A DNA stretch of 17,764 nt from assembly GCA_020631315.1 (NCBI GenBank), contig JAHDHM010000026.1, forward strand, positions 1 to 17,764, in the 5' to 3' direction. Below the pieces are notes generated by a model. The model saw only the letters and a program-made list of their open reading frames with translations, was not told the origin of the DNA and did not search any database. Below, in pieces: positions 1 through 7,553 of the stretch. The stretch's first letter is position 1, and each line of letters opens with the position of its first letter. This DNA comes from Acidimicrobiales bacterium. GTDB taxonomy: Bacteria; Actinomycetota; Acidimicrobiia; Acidimicrobiales; Poriferisodaliceae. The translations under genes were made by a program, and so were the position numbers.

Positions 1-1
1 G

Positions 2-52
2 GATCACGTCGGCAGCGCGGTCGTCTGCTTCAGCACCCGTTTCGTGTGTTGA
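2..52 (+). CDS. Possible 3' tail of an upstream gene (partial)
   Basis: One plus-strand frame from the left edge is open for 16 codons and then meets TGA at 50-52. Of the three frames here it is the only one with the strong G/C third-position bias seen in the other genes (13 of 16 codons end in G or C). The visible peptide ends in FSTRFVC. This is too short to identify, and it could be chance. If real, it is the end of a plus-strand gene about 56 bases upstream of the first glycosyltransferase, and could belong to the same transcription unit. Confidence 0.3.
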   Translation, partial: DHVGSAVVCFSTRFVC

Positions 53-108
53 CGGCCAGCGCGGGGACAGGGCTTGAGTGAGGACCGGCACGTGCCGACA
101 GGTCATTC

Positions 109-1326
109 GTGCGTGTCGTTGTGGTCACCCCCTCACTCCCACTCCCTTTCGGCAAGGCTGATGCCCGTTGGCTGCATGTCGTCGTCACCGGGCTCGCTGC
201 TCGTGGACATGACGTGCAGTGCATCGCGTGCACCGAGGAGTCCGAGGAGCAGGTCGCCACTGCTGCCGGCCTGGCCGCCGACACCGGCTATGAGTTCGTC
301 CACGTTCCGCTGACCCTCGAGTCCGAGCCGGTCGTGAAGCGTCGTGCTCGCAGCGTGATGACGCCGTTCAACGAGTACACGCGTGTCGCCGAGCTACGTG
401 AGCTGGTCGAGCAGGCCGCCCGTACCGCCGACGTCGTTCACGTCGAACATCTCTTCACCTCGCGTATCGCCGAAGGGCTGCCCAACGCGGTCACCTATCT
501 GCATCACCTCGAGGTCATCGACTGGGAGGAACGGGTCGGACTCGACCGCCGCACCCGGGTCGTTCGTGCCCAGATGGAGCGGGCCACCAAGCAGATCCTG
601 CGCAGCAGCACCCACGTGATCGGGGCCACGAGCCGTCTCGTCGCCAGGGCCAAGTCCACGGCGCCGCACCTGCAGACACACGTCGTTCCGGTGTCGATCG
701 ACCCGTCGCTCTACGACGTTCTGCCGCTCCCGTCCGAGCCGATCGCCGGTGTCATCGGCTCGATGCACTGGTATCCGAGCCGTTCGGCAGCCGATCGGGC
801 CCTCACCCGCCTCTGGCCGGCCATCCACGCCGAGGTCCCCGAGGCTCGTCTGCTGGTCGCCGGTTGGGGCTCCGAAGAGCATCTCGGCCACCGGTTCCCG
901 CTCGAGGGTGCCGAGTTGCTCGGTGCCGTCGATCGACCCGAGGACTTCTTCGGTGCGATCTCGACGCTGCTCTACCCGCCGGCTCGAGGCAGCGGCTTCA
1001 AGATCAAGGTGCTGGAGGCGATGGCGTACGGCCGTCCCGCCATCAGCAACCACGAGGGCCTCGAAGGTCTCACCGACCGAGGTGAGCTGATCCCGGTCCA
1101 CGCCGAGTCCGACGACGACTTCATCGAAGAGACCGTCAAGTTGTTGAAGGACGCGCCGCGTCGCGCCGAGCTGGCCGCCGCCGGCCGTGCCCAGATCGAC
1201 GCCGTCTACTCGCCGGAACCCGCCATCGATCGGCTGCTCGACGCCTACGAGCGCCTCGGGTTCCCCGCAGGGCGTCAGAGCCCACAACTCGCTCCGCTGT
1301 TCAAGCAAGGAGGAACGTCGTCGTGA
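109..1326 (+). CDS. GT4-type glycosyltransferase
   Basis: This 405-residue protein is probably a cytoplasmic GT-B retaining glycosyltransferase that adds a sugar from a nucleotide donor to a lipid-linked oligosaccharide. The N-terminal acceptor domain starts with a hydrophobic strand (MRVVVVTP, residues 1-8) and contains VVHVEH near 109-114. The donor domain begins near 212 with GVIGSMHWYPS and carries GSGFKIKVLEAMAYG at 294-308, followed by EGLEGL (316-321). This pattern is typical of the Glyco_trans_1_4 subgroup. Donor and acceptor cannot be inferred. The GTG at 109 is chosen because it puts the Rossmann strand at the N-terminus; no strong ribosome site is visible. The stop overlaps the next gene by 4 bases (GTGA), so the two are probably translationally coupled. 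Confidence 0.93.
   Translation: MRVVVVTPSLPLPFGKADARWLHVVVTGLAARGHDVQCIACTEESEEQVATAAGLAADTGYEFVHVPLTLESEPVVKRRARSVMTPFNEYTRVAELRELVEQAARTADVVHVEHLFTSRIAEGLPNAVTYLHHLEVIDWEERVGLDRRTRVVRAQMERATKQILRSSTHVIGATSRLVARAKSTAPHLQTHVVPVSIDPSLYDVLPLPSEPIAGVIGSMHWYPSRSAADRALTRLWPAIHAEVPEARLLVAGWGSEEHLGHRFPLEGAELLGAVDRPEDFFGAISTLLYPPARGSGFKIKVLEAMAYGRPAISNHEGLEGLTDRGELIPVHAESDDDFIEETVKLLKDAPRRAELAAAGRAQIDAVYSPEPAIDRLLDAYERLGFPAGRQSPQLAPLFKQGGTSS
1307..1314 (+). promoter_or_regulatory. Ribosome binding site for the GalE-like gene
   Basis: AAGGAGGA lies 8 bases before the GTG at 1323, inside the 3' end of the preceding glycosyltransferase gene. It is the strongest Shine-Dalgarno match in the window and fixes the start of the epimerase gene within the 4-base overlap. 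Confidence 0.85.
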
Positions 1327-2282
1327 CGACGAACCGTCCCGTACTCGTGACCGGCGGTGCCGGTTTCATCGGTGTCCCCACCGTCGAACGTCTGCTGGCC
1401 CAGGGCCATGACGTCGTCGTCGCGGACAACTTCGCCGTCGGTGCGCGTGAGCGCCTCGACCATCTGGCGAACGACCCGAAGCTCGACGTGGTCGAGCTCG
1501 ATCTCCGCGATGCCCAGGCCACGGCCAGGGCCATCGGTGAGATCGGCCCCCGCAACGTGATCCACCTCGCGGCGCATCACTTCATCCCGTTCTGCAAGGC
1601 CCACCCGGCCGAGACGATCGCGGTGAACGTCGGTGGCACCCAGCACGTGCTGGACGCCCTCGTGCCGGTGCAGCCGGAGAAGGTGCTGTTCGCCTCGACC
1701 GCCGACGTGTACACGCCGGCGCCGATGGCCCACATCGAGCACGACGCGACCGACCCGGACAACATCTACGGCATGTCCAAGCTGATGGGCGAGAAGCTCC
1801 TCGCGTTCCATCGGACCAGGGCCCCGGAGACCGACGTGGTCGCCGTTCGTTTCTTCAACGCCGTCGGCGGTGGCGAGACGAACCCGCACCTCGTGCCGGA
1901 CATCCTCGACTACGTCCGTGCCAGCGACAACCTGCCGCTCGGCAACACGGACACCCGTCGTGACTACATCCACACCGAGGACATGGCGATCGCGCTCGAG
2001 CGCCTCATGACCGAGTCGAGCGGCTCGTTCACCGTCAACCTCGGTACCGGCGTCAGCTGGGACGCGAAGGACATCGTCCACTTCATGTCTCGTCTGCTCG
2101 GTCGTGACCTGGTCATCGACACCGACCCGGCGAAGGTCCGCAAGAGCGACCGTCCGAACCTCCAGGCGAGCACTCGTCGCCTCGAGATGATGCTCCCGGG
2201 CTTCGAGACGAAGTCGCTGCTCGAGACGCTCAGCGCCACACTGGTGGCCGAGGGCTTCGAGCTCGCCCCGGTCGTCGCCTGA
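1323..2282 (+). CDS. NAD-dependent epimerase/dehydratase, GalE-like extended SDR
   Basis: This 319-residue protein is a soluble extended short-chain dehydrogenase/reductase acting on a nucleotide sugar. The NAD-binding motif TGGAGFIG is at 10-17. The catalytic residues appear intact: Ser125/Thr126 in FASTADVY, and Tyr149 with Lys153 in the YGMSK motif. RFFNAVGGGETNPHLVPDIL-type sequence (about 176-195) and RRDYIHTEDMA resemble UDP-glucose 4-epimerases and related sugar dehydratases. It probably makes a donor sugar for the neighbouring glycosyltransferases. The exact reaction (4-epimerisation, dehydration or reduction) cannot be decided. The start is fixed by AAGGAGGA upstream. It is the last gene of the left plus-strand unit, and its stop codon sits in the loop of a perfect palindrome. 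Confidence 0.92.
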   Translation: MTTNRPVLVTGGAGFIGVPTVERLLAQGHDVVVADNFAVGARERLDHLANDPKLDVVELDLRDAQATARAIGEIGPRNVIHLAAHHFIPFCKAHPAETIAVNVGGTQHVLDALVPVQPEKVLFASTADVYTPAPMAHIEHDATDPDNIYGMSKLMGEKLLAFHRTRAPETDVVAVRFFNAVGGGETNPHLVPDILDYVRASDNLPLGNTDTRRDYIHTEDMAIALERLMTESSGSFTVNLGTGVSWDAKDIVHFMSRLLGRDLVIDTDPAKVRKSDRPNLQASTRRLEMMLPGFETKSLLETLSATLVAEGFELAPVVA

Positions 2283-2288
2283 GGCGAC
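2274..2288. repeat. Palindrome with the stop codon in its loop
   Basis: GTCGCC-TGA-GGCGAC is a perfect 6-base stem, and its 3-base loop is the TGA stop of the GalE-like gene. It lies just before a second, larger hairpin. It may contribute to 3'-end protection or termination, but that role is inferred. Confidence 0.6.
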
Positions 2289-2300
2289 TCTCCGGGTGGC

Positions 2301-2320
2301 GGGCCGCTGTCGCGCGGCCC
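2301..2320. terminator. Hairpin between convergent genes, candidate bidirectional terminator
   Basis: GGGCCGC and GCGGCCC form a perfect 7-base stem around the 6-base loop TGTCGC. It lies 18 bases after the stop of the plus-strand epimerase and 150 bases past the 3' end of the minus-strand sugar-phosphate transferase. There is no T-tract, as is common in GC-rich actinobacteria. The rest of the convergent gap (to 2470) is GC-rich with smaller hairpins, one with a CGCC-TTC-GGCG core near 2420-2430, and no convincing gene. Confidence 0.55.
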
Positions 2321-2470
2321 GGCCGACAACCGACTGTGACGCACGCTGCGGCCCCCGATGCGGGTGGCCGCAGTGTCGCGTTCGGGACGAGGAGGCGGAT
2401 GAGGGGGGTGGCGCCGCGCCTTCGGCGACGCCGCCCGATCCCGCCCGACCCCTCCGCAGAGGGAGCTCGC

Positions 2471-3523
2471 TCAGTCCTCGTCGGTGCGAGCGAGACCGGC
2501 GGGGGCGCTGCCGGTGCTCTCGGCCTCGGGCGGTGACGCTGCCGAGGTACGGGACTCGTCTGGCCAGTCGAGGTAGGCGACGATCGCCATGACGAGGCCG
2601 AGGTCGGCGATCAGGCGTCCCATCAGCGTGCCGCCGACGGCGAGGCCGCCGAGGAGCGCGCACAAGGCGATGATGCCGCTGGCGAACATGGCGGTGCGCA
2701 CGTGCGACCAGCCGTTGTCGGTGAGGCGCTGGTAGACGTGGTGGCGGTGCGGCTTGCGCCACTCCTCGCCGGCACGCAGACGCCACAGCAGGGTCGAGCC
2801 GGTGTCGAGCAGGTACAGCGCCAGCGGCGCCAGCACGGCTTCCGGCGGGAGGCCGGCTCGCAGGCCGAGGACCACGATCGAGCCCATCCAACCGCCGAGG
2901 AAGTAGGCACCGACGTCACCGAGGAAGACGCGGGCCGTCGGCATGTTGTACGGGGCGAAGCCGATGGCTGCGCCCGCCTGGGCGAGACCGGCGACGACGA
3001 GGAACTGCTCGCCGGCGGTGACGCCGAGTACCGCCCATGCGAGGCCGGCGACGGCGGTCTGCGCCACCGAGATGCCGTTGATGCCGTCCATGAAGTTGAA
3101 CGCGTTCACGAACGACATGAGCCAGACGACGATCATGCCGCCGATGCCGACGATGAGCCACGCCGGGAGGTCCACGTCGCGCAGGAGGAGGAACGCACCG
3201 GCCGAGCCCAAGATGACCTGCACGACCAGGCGCAGGTTGGCCGACAGGTCGTGGAAGTCGTCGAGCAGGCCGACGATGCCGAAGCCGGTGGCGGTGAAGG
3301 CGAGCGCGATGGCCGGGCCCGGCGAACCGTCCCAGGCGATGGCGAGTGCGAGCAGGCTGGCGAGCGCGGTGGCGATGCCGCCACCCCGGGGTGTGGGGAT
3401 GACGTGGGAGCTGCGTGCCGACGGGACGTCGTACACGGCGCCGCGGCGCAGCATCCGAATCACGAAGGGGGTGATCGAGATGCTGAGACCGAGGGCGATG
3501 CCGAAGGCCAGCAATCCGGTCAT
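2471..3523 (-). CDS. Undecaprenyl-phosphate sugar-1-phosphate transferase, WbpL/WecA-like
   Basis: This 350-residue polytopic membrane protein of the MraY/WecA family probably starts the repeat unit by moving a HexNAc-1-phosphate from a UDP-sugar to undecaprenyl phosphate. Family motifs occur in order: SSHVIPTPRGGGIA (38-51), the Asp pair D88-D89 in GLLDDF, NAFNFMDGINGI (140-151), LGDVGAYFLG (201-210), and a C-terminal HRHHVYQRL (259-267) resembling the WbpL/WbcO branch more than classic WecA. Many hydrophobic segments surround these cytoplasmic loops. The C-terminal tail (about 321-350) is acidic and low-complexity. The ATG at 3523 is preferred over upstream in-frame starts because it overlaps the upstream dehydratase stop as ATGA, has GAGG upstream, and starts directly with the first membrane helix. 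The pairing with a WbpM-like gene supports the assignment. Confidence 0.92.
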   Translation of the reverse strand: MTGLLAFGIALGLSISITPFVIRMLRRGAVYDVPSARSSHVIPTPRGGGIATALASLLALAIAWDGSPGPAIALAFTATGFGIVGLLDDFHDLSANLRLVVQVILGSAGAFLLLRDVDLPAWLIVGIGGMIVVWLMSFVNAFNFMDGINGISVAQTAVAGLAWAVLGVTAGEQFLVVAGLAQAGAAIGFAPYNMPTARVFLGDVGAYFLGGWMGSIVVLGLRAGLPPEAVLAPLALYLLDTGSTLLWRLRAGEEWRKPHRHHVYQRLTDNGWSHVRTAMFASGIIALCALLGGLAVGGTLMGRLIADLGLVMAIVAYLDWPDESRTSAASPPEAESTGSAPAGLARTDED

Positions 3524-5424
3524 GACGTGGTGACCTCGATCGGCGCTGCGGTCAGCTGGTCGCGGTCGTGCGGGTTGCCGGCGATGAGATCGTCGGAGGC
3601 CGTGTCGTCCTCGTGGGCACACAGCTCGATGAGACGGGCGCGTGTCGGGTCGGCCGGCTGGGTGATGTCGGCCCGCAGCACGAGCAGTGGATCGATCGGC
3701 GGGACCGGCGCGCTGTTGATGAGCGGGTGGGCGGTGGACGTGCGGGTCTCGCGGTCGGCGAACAGGTCTTCGCAGAGCTTTTCGCCCGGACGCATGCCCG
3801 TGTACACGATGTTCGCCTCGGCGCCGGCCTGTGCGGCCAGACGTCGTGCGACGTCGAGGATCTTCACCGGGTCGCCCATGTCGAGCACGAGCACCTCACC
3901 GCCGTTGCCGATGGCACCGGCCTGGATGACCAGCTCCACCGCTTCCTCGACGGTCATGAAGTAGCGGGCGACCTCGGGATGCGTGACGGTCAGCGGCTGG
4001 CCGGCGAGCACCTGCTTGTGGAAGGCGGTGAGCACCGAACCGCGGCTGCCGAGCACGTTGCCGAATCGGACCGAGACGAAGCGACCGGGGGACAGGACGT
4101 CCATGTGGGCGGTGAGCCGCTCCGACAGGCGCTTGCTGTAGCCGAGGACGCTGATCGGGTCGGCGGCCTTGTCACTGGACACGTTGATGAAGTGGGTGAC
4201 GCCGTACTCGTTGCTCAGTTCGAGCAGGTGCACGGTGGCCTGCACGTTCGTCTGCAGTGCCTCGGAGGGGTAGCGCTCGAGCAACGGGAGGTGCTTCAGC
4301 GCTGCGGCGTGGAACACCACGTCGGGCTTGGTGTCCTCGAACACCTCTCGCAGACGGTCGCGCTCGCGGATGTTGGCCAACACGAGCTCGTCGCTGTCGA
4401 GCATGGCCCGACCGTGGATCGAGAGCTGCACGGCGTGCAGCGCCGACTCGTCGCGGTCGAGCAGGAAGAGCTTGGACGGGCCGTAGCGGTGGACCTGCCG
4501 GCTCAGTTCCGAGCCGATCGAACCACCGGCACCCGTGATCAACACACGCCGGCCACTGATGTAGCCGGCGATGGAGTTGATGTCGGTCTCGATGCGGTGA
4601 CGTCCGAGCAGATCGGACTCGCGCAGCTCACGGATGTCGTCGAGCTGGACCTTGCGGCCGAACAGGTCACTGGCGGCGGGGAGCACGCGCACTTCGAGGC
4701 GGTGCGAGTGACCGAGGTCGAACAGCTCCGAGATCAGCGGGCCGCTGGCGCTCGGCACGGCGATGATCATCGCCTCGGCACCTGTCTGGTCGATGACCTT
4801 CTGGAGCCGGCTGCGATCGCCCATGACCTGCACACCGTCGATGCGGCGGCGCTGCTTGGACGGATCGTCATCGAGGATCGCGACCGGCAGCCAGGGGCTG
4901 GCGGTGTCGCGGGTCATCGCTCGCACGGCGAGCTCACCACCGACGCCCGCACCGAAGACGATGACCTTCCTGGTGGCGCTGGCGTCGGGAAGGATGTCGA
5001 GCTCGGTGCGACGGCGGACGAGGCTGCGCAGCATCGCCATGGTGGCCATCGAGCCGAGACCGGCGATGGCGAGGCGGGAGAGTCCAGGAGCTGCCGAGGT
5101 CAGCGCGGTGATCGCGGCGAGTACGGCGGTCGCTGCGACGGCGGCACCTGCGACGGCACTGCTCTCGTCGAAGCTGCCGATGGACCAACGTCCACGGTGC
5201 AGGCCGGTCAGCTGGCCGGCGACGGTCATCGCCACCACGGCCGTCGACAGGACGGTCAACGAGGCGGACTCGTTGACGGCGGTTGGGGCCAGGGTCCACG
5301 CCACCGACACGGCAGCCACGAATCCGAGGACGTCCATCGCCCACACGAAGGTGCGGTTGGACCAGATGTTTCGTGAGTTCTCGTGTTGCGTCATCGCCCT
5401 GGCGGCGTTCTCGACTGATGCCAC
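3520..5424 (-). CDS. Membrane-anchored UDP-GlcNAc 4,6-dehydratase, WbpM/CapD-like
   Basis: This 634-residue protein has the architecture of large WbpM/PglF-type enzymes, which convert UDP-GlcNAc to UDP-4-keto-6-deoxy-GlcNAc. Hydrophobic segments occupy about residues 28-135. A first nucleotide-binding fold follows with FGAGVGGE (157-164), then the catalytic SDR domain with TGAGGSIGSE (297-306). The catalytic stretch INVSSDKAADPISVLGYSK (413-431) keeps Asp418-Lys419 and Lys431. The residue matching catalytic Met of WbpM/PglF (Tyr in small homologues) is Leu427. RFGNVLGSRGSV and TGMRPGEKL are also family hallmarks. The GTG at 5424 follows a GGGGACGGG stretch; an ATG at 5394 (11 codons in) is a credible alternative start. 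It overlaps the WbpL-like gene by ATGA. The product feeds QuiNAc-, FucNAc- or Bac-type sugars. Confidence 0.93.
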   Translation of the reverse strand: MASVENAARAMTQHENSRNIWSNRTFVWAMDVLGFVAAVSVAWTLAPTAVNESASLTVLSTAVVAMTVAGQLTGLHRGRWSIGSFDESSAVAGAAVAATAVLAAITALTSAAPGLSRLAIAGLGSMATMAMLRSLVRRRTELDILPDASATRKVIVFGAGVGGELAVRAMTRDTASPWLPVAILDDDPSKQRRRIDGVQVMGDRSRLQKVIDQTGAEAMIIAVPSASGPLISELFDLGHSHRLEVRVLPAASDLFGRKVQLDDIRELRESDLLGRHRIETDINSIAGYISGRRVLITGAGGSIGSELSRQVHRYGPSKLFLLDRDESALHAVQLSIHGRAMLDSDELVLANIRERDRLREVFEDTKPDVVFHAAALKHLPLLERYPSEALQTNVQATVHLLELSNEYGVTHFINVSSDKAADPISVLGYSKRLSERLTAHMDVLSPGRFVSVRFGNVLGSRGSVLTAFHKQVLAGQPLTVTHPEVARYFMTVEEAVELVIQAGAIGNGGEVLVLDMGDPVKILDVARRLAAQAGAEANIVYTGMRPGEKLCEDLFADRETRTSTAHPLINSAPVPPIDPLLVLRADITQPADPTRARLIELCAHEDDTASDDLIAGNPHDRDQLTAAPIEVTTS

Positions 5425-5598
5425 CCCGTCCCCGTCGGCACGCGGACTGCAGACTTGAAGGCGTTCATCACGAAGTCGGAACGTCTCGTGGTTCTTCGGC
5501 GCACCTCACGACGGAGTTGAGCGCTCACACCGTCGGAGCTCGGGTGTGGGGAGCGCGCGAGCAGTTGAGTGGCGGCGGTTTCGGTCGACAGCACCTGC
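5425..5598. promoter_or_regulatory. Divergent intergenic region, inferred site of two back-to-back promoters
   Basis: This is the only divergent gap in the window. It separates the minus-strand dehydratase-transferase pair from the long plus-strand operon, so both should be transcribed from here. I see no convincing -35/-10 pair: there is no TANNNT hexamer on the strands in a useful position. TTGAGC at about 5516 could be a -35-like element but lacks a -10. The inference is from gene arrangement only. Confidence 0.4.
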
Positions 5599-6693
5599 GT
5601 GCGAATCGCTCATGTCTTCAAGGACGCGCATCCCCCGGTCCCGGCCGGGATCACGCGCTACATCGCCGACCTGGCCGCAGCGAGCACCGCTCGCGGCGCC
5701 GAGGTCGACGTGTACGTGGCGGGTGTGCGCCACACACGAACCGACGATCGACCCGACGGCGTGCGGATCCATCGCTTCTCCGAGACGACCCGTGCGTTGT
5801 CGATGCCGCTCTCGTTGCCGTTGGTGAACGCCGCGCGCACGATCGACGCGGACATCATCCACCTGCACCTGCCGAACCCGATCGGTGAGCTCGGTGCGAT
5901 CGCCAACCGTGGCGACCACGGGTTGGTGCTGTCGTTCCACGCCCAGCTCGGCAAGCAGAAGGTGCTCGGTCCTGTGTACGGGCCGCTGCAGCGGTCGCTG
6001 GTCCGCAAGGCCGACCGAGTGTTGGCGTCGTCGCAGACCCTGATGAAGGCGCCGGAACTCGCCGATGCCGGTGAGCGTCTCCGCTTCGCCCCATATGGCG
6101 TGTCGCCCCGCATGGTCGCTCCCGAGCCGGGTGCCTTCCGCAAGCTCGACGGCCCGCTGCGTGTGCTGTTCGTCGGCCGACTCGTCTACTACAAGGGTGT
6201 CGAGGTGCTCCTCGACGCGATCGAGGACCTGCCCGACGTCGAGGTCTCGATCTTCGGCGACGGTGTGCTCCGCGAGCCGCTGGAGGCCCGCCTGGCCCAG
6301 GACCCGGGCCTCGCCGCACGCGTCCGCATGCGTCACGACGCCGACGACGACGAGATCATCGCCGCACACCTCGATCACGACGTGATCGTGCTGCCGTCGG
6401 TCTCGCGTGCCGAGGCGTTCGGCCTGTCCATGGCCGAGGCGATGGCGAACGGTCTTCCGGCGATCAGCACGTCGCTCGGTACCGGTACCGACTGGGTGAA
6501 CCTGCACGACGAGTCCGGCCTCGTCGTCCCGCCGAACGACGCTCCCGCGCTGCGGGCAGCCCTCGACTCGCTGCGCGACGACGACCTGCGCGGCCGTCTC
6601 GCTGCGGGTGCCGTCGAGCGGGCCCGCACCGTGTTCTCGTTCGACGCCCACGCCGACCAGATCCACCAGTGGTACGAGGAGGCCGCGTCATGA
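5599..6693 (+). CDS. GT4 glycosyltransferase
   Basis: This 364-residue GT-B enzyme probably transfers a hexose to the lipid-linked repeat unit. The acceptor domain starts MRIAHVFKD and has GITRYIADLA near 17-26 and DIIHLHLP near 85-92. The donor domain opens with VLFVGRLVYYKGVEVLLDAI (about 189-208) and contains an intact E-x7-E motif, Glu272 to Glu280 in EAFGLSMAE, followed by GTGTDWVN and a GLVVPPND tail. The GTG at 5599 gives the usual GT4 N-terminus. An in-frame GTG at 5569 would add ten residues, and neither has a clear ribosome site. It is the first gene of the long operon and ends in a 4-base ATGA overlap with the next SDR gene. Donor sugar is unknown. Confidence 0.92.
   Translation: MRIAHVFKDAHPPVPAGITRYIADLAAASTARGAEVDVYVAGVRHTRTDDRPDGVRIHRFSETTRALSMPLSLPLVNAARTIDADIIHLHLPNPIGELGAIANRGDHGLVLSFHAQLGKQKVLGPVYGPLQRSLVRKADRVLASSQTLMKAPELADAGERLRFAPYGVSPRMVAPEPGAFRKLDGPLRVLFVGRLVYYKGVEVLLDAIEDLPDVEVSIFGDGVLREPLEARLAQDPGLAARVRMRHDADDDEIIAAHLDHDVIVLPSVSRAEAFGLSMAEAMANGLPAISTSLGTGTDWVNLHDESGLVVPPNDAPALRAALDSLRDDDLRGRLAAGAVERARTVFSFDAHADQIHQWYEEAAS
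6676..6682 (+). promoter_or_regulatory. Ribosome binding site for the atypical SDR gene
   Basis: GAGGAGG is centred 7 bases before the ATG at 6690, within the last codons of the preceding glycosyltransferase. It selects this ATG over an in-frame GTG at 6669, which would lie upstream of the ribosome site. Confidence 0.8.
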
Positions 6694-7553
6694 CGCCGGC
6701 GATCGAGGCCCGCATCCAGGCACCGTCGGTGCTCGTCATCGGTTCCGGCGGCTACGTCGGCAAGTGTCTCGTCGGCAGCTCGCCCGACGACGGCGCCCGC
6801 GTCATCCCGACCGCACGCCCGGGAAGCCGCACGGTTCCCGGAGCGACGCCGCTGCCGCACGCTGCGGCGCTGGACGAGCTGCTCCAGGGAGAACAGATCG
6901 ATCAGGTCGTGATGCTGCCGCAGCTCACGAAGGACTCCGTGGACTGGATCCTCGACCGGATCGACGGTCCCCGCTGGCTCGTGTTCTCGTCGGCTCAACT
7001 CGGCGCTGCGAACGGGGCCCCCGGAACAGCAGCGGCACTGGCTCGCGAGCGACTCGCGGTCGAGCGGGGCGCCGTGGTGATCCGGCCGACGATGATCTAC
7101 GGCCGCGGTGGTGACGTGAACATCACCCGCATCGTTCGACAGATGCGCCGCCTGCGCTTCCCGATCGAGATCGGCGACGGCTCGGCGCTCGTCCAGCCGA
7201 TCCACGTCGATGACGTGGTCGAACTCGTCCACGCCCACCGTCGCACTGCCGCTCGTGCCGGGGTGTACGAGGTCGGTGGTCCCGAGCAGATCCCGACCCA
7301 CGAGCTCACCGTGATGATCTCGGAGCTGCTCGGCCTACGGACACCGAGCCTCAGGGTGCCCGAGTCGATGATCCATCGCGCCGCATCCCTGGCGCCCCTC
7401 GTCCGACTCCGCCCCGACCAGTTCAGCCGCCTGCTCGAGGACAAGGTCGTCGACGACTCGATGACGCGGGCCGCGTTCGACTGGGCCCCTGCTCCGCTGG
7501 CGCATCGCATCGAGCAGGCCGTCGGAGAGACCCTGGCCGCGGAGCTCTCGTGA
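6690..7553 (+). CDS. Atypical NAD(P)-binding SDR, sugar-nucleotide epimerase-like
   Basis: This 287-residue Rossmann-fold protein resembles nucleoside-diphosphate-sugar epimerases. The dinucleotide-binding loop GSGGYVG is at 18-24. RPTMIYGRGGDVN at 132-144 and IHVDDVVELV at 171-180 are typical of atypical SDRs related to NDUFA9-like and epimerase-like families. The region that should hold the catalytic YxxxK (about 100-130) has no tyrosine; the only tyrosines are at 22, 137 and 193. It may therefore use a different active-site residue, bind without catalysis, or act as a reductase of unusual type. Context suggests it could act on the keto sugar made by the WbpM-like enzyme, but this is inference. 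Four-base overlaps join it to the genes on both sides. Confidence 0.85.
   Translation: MTPAIEARIQAPSVLVIGSGGYVGKCLVGSSPDDGARVIPTARPGSRTVPGATPLPHAAALDELLQGEQIDQVVMLPQLTKDSVDWILDRIDGPRWLVFSSAQLGAANGAPGTAAALARERLAVERGAVVIRPTMIYGRGGDVNITRIVRQMRRLRFPIEIGDGSALVQPIHVDDVVELVHAHRRTAARAGVYEVGGPEQIPTHELTVMISELLGLRTPSLRVPESMIHRAASLAPLVRLRPDQFSRLLEDKVVDDSMTRAAFDWAPAPLAHRIEQAVGETLAAELS

Noticed and set aside
49..54. TTGACG near the left edge as a -35 element for the first glycosyltransferase.
   Set aside because: No -10-like hexamer follows at 16-19 bases.
3568..5376. A 602-residue open frame on the plus strand opposite the dehydratase gene.
   Set aside because: The opposite strand encodes a well-supported WbpM/CapD-like enzyme, and this frame has no recognisable motif or ribosome site.
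5479..5494. GAAC-N8-GTTC inverted half-sites in the divergent gap, as a possible LexA-like or other operator.
   Set aside because: The spacing does not match GAAC-N4-GTTC, and 4-base arms are expected by chance.
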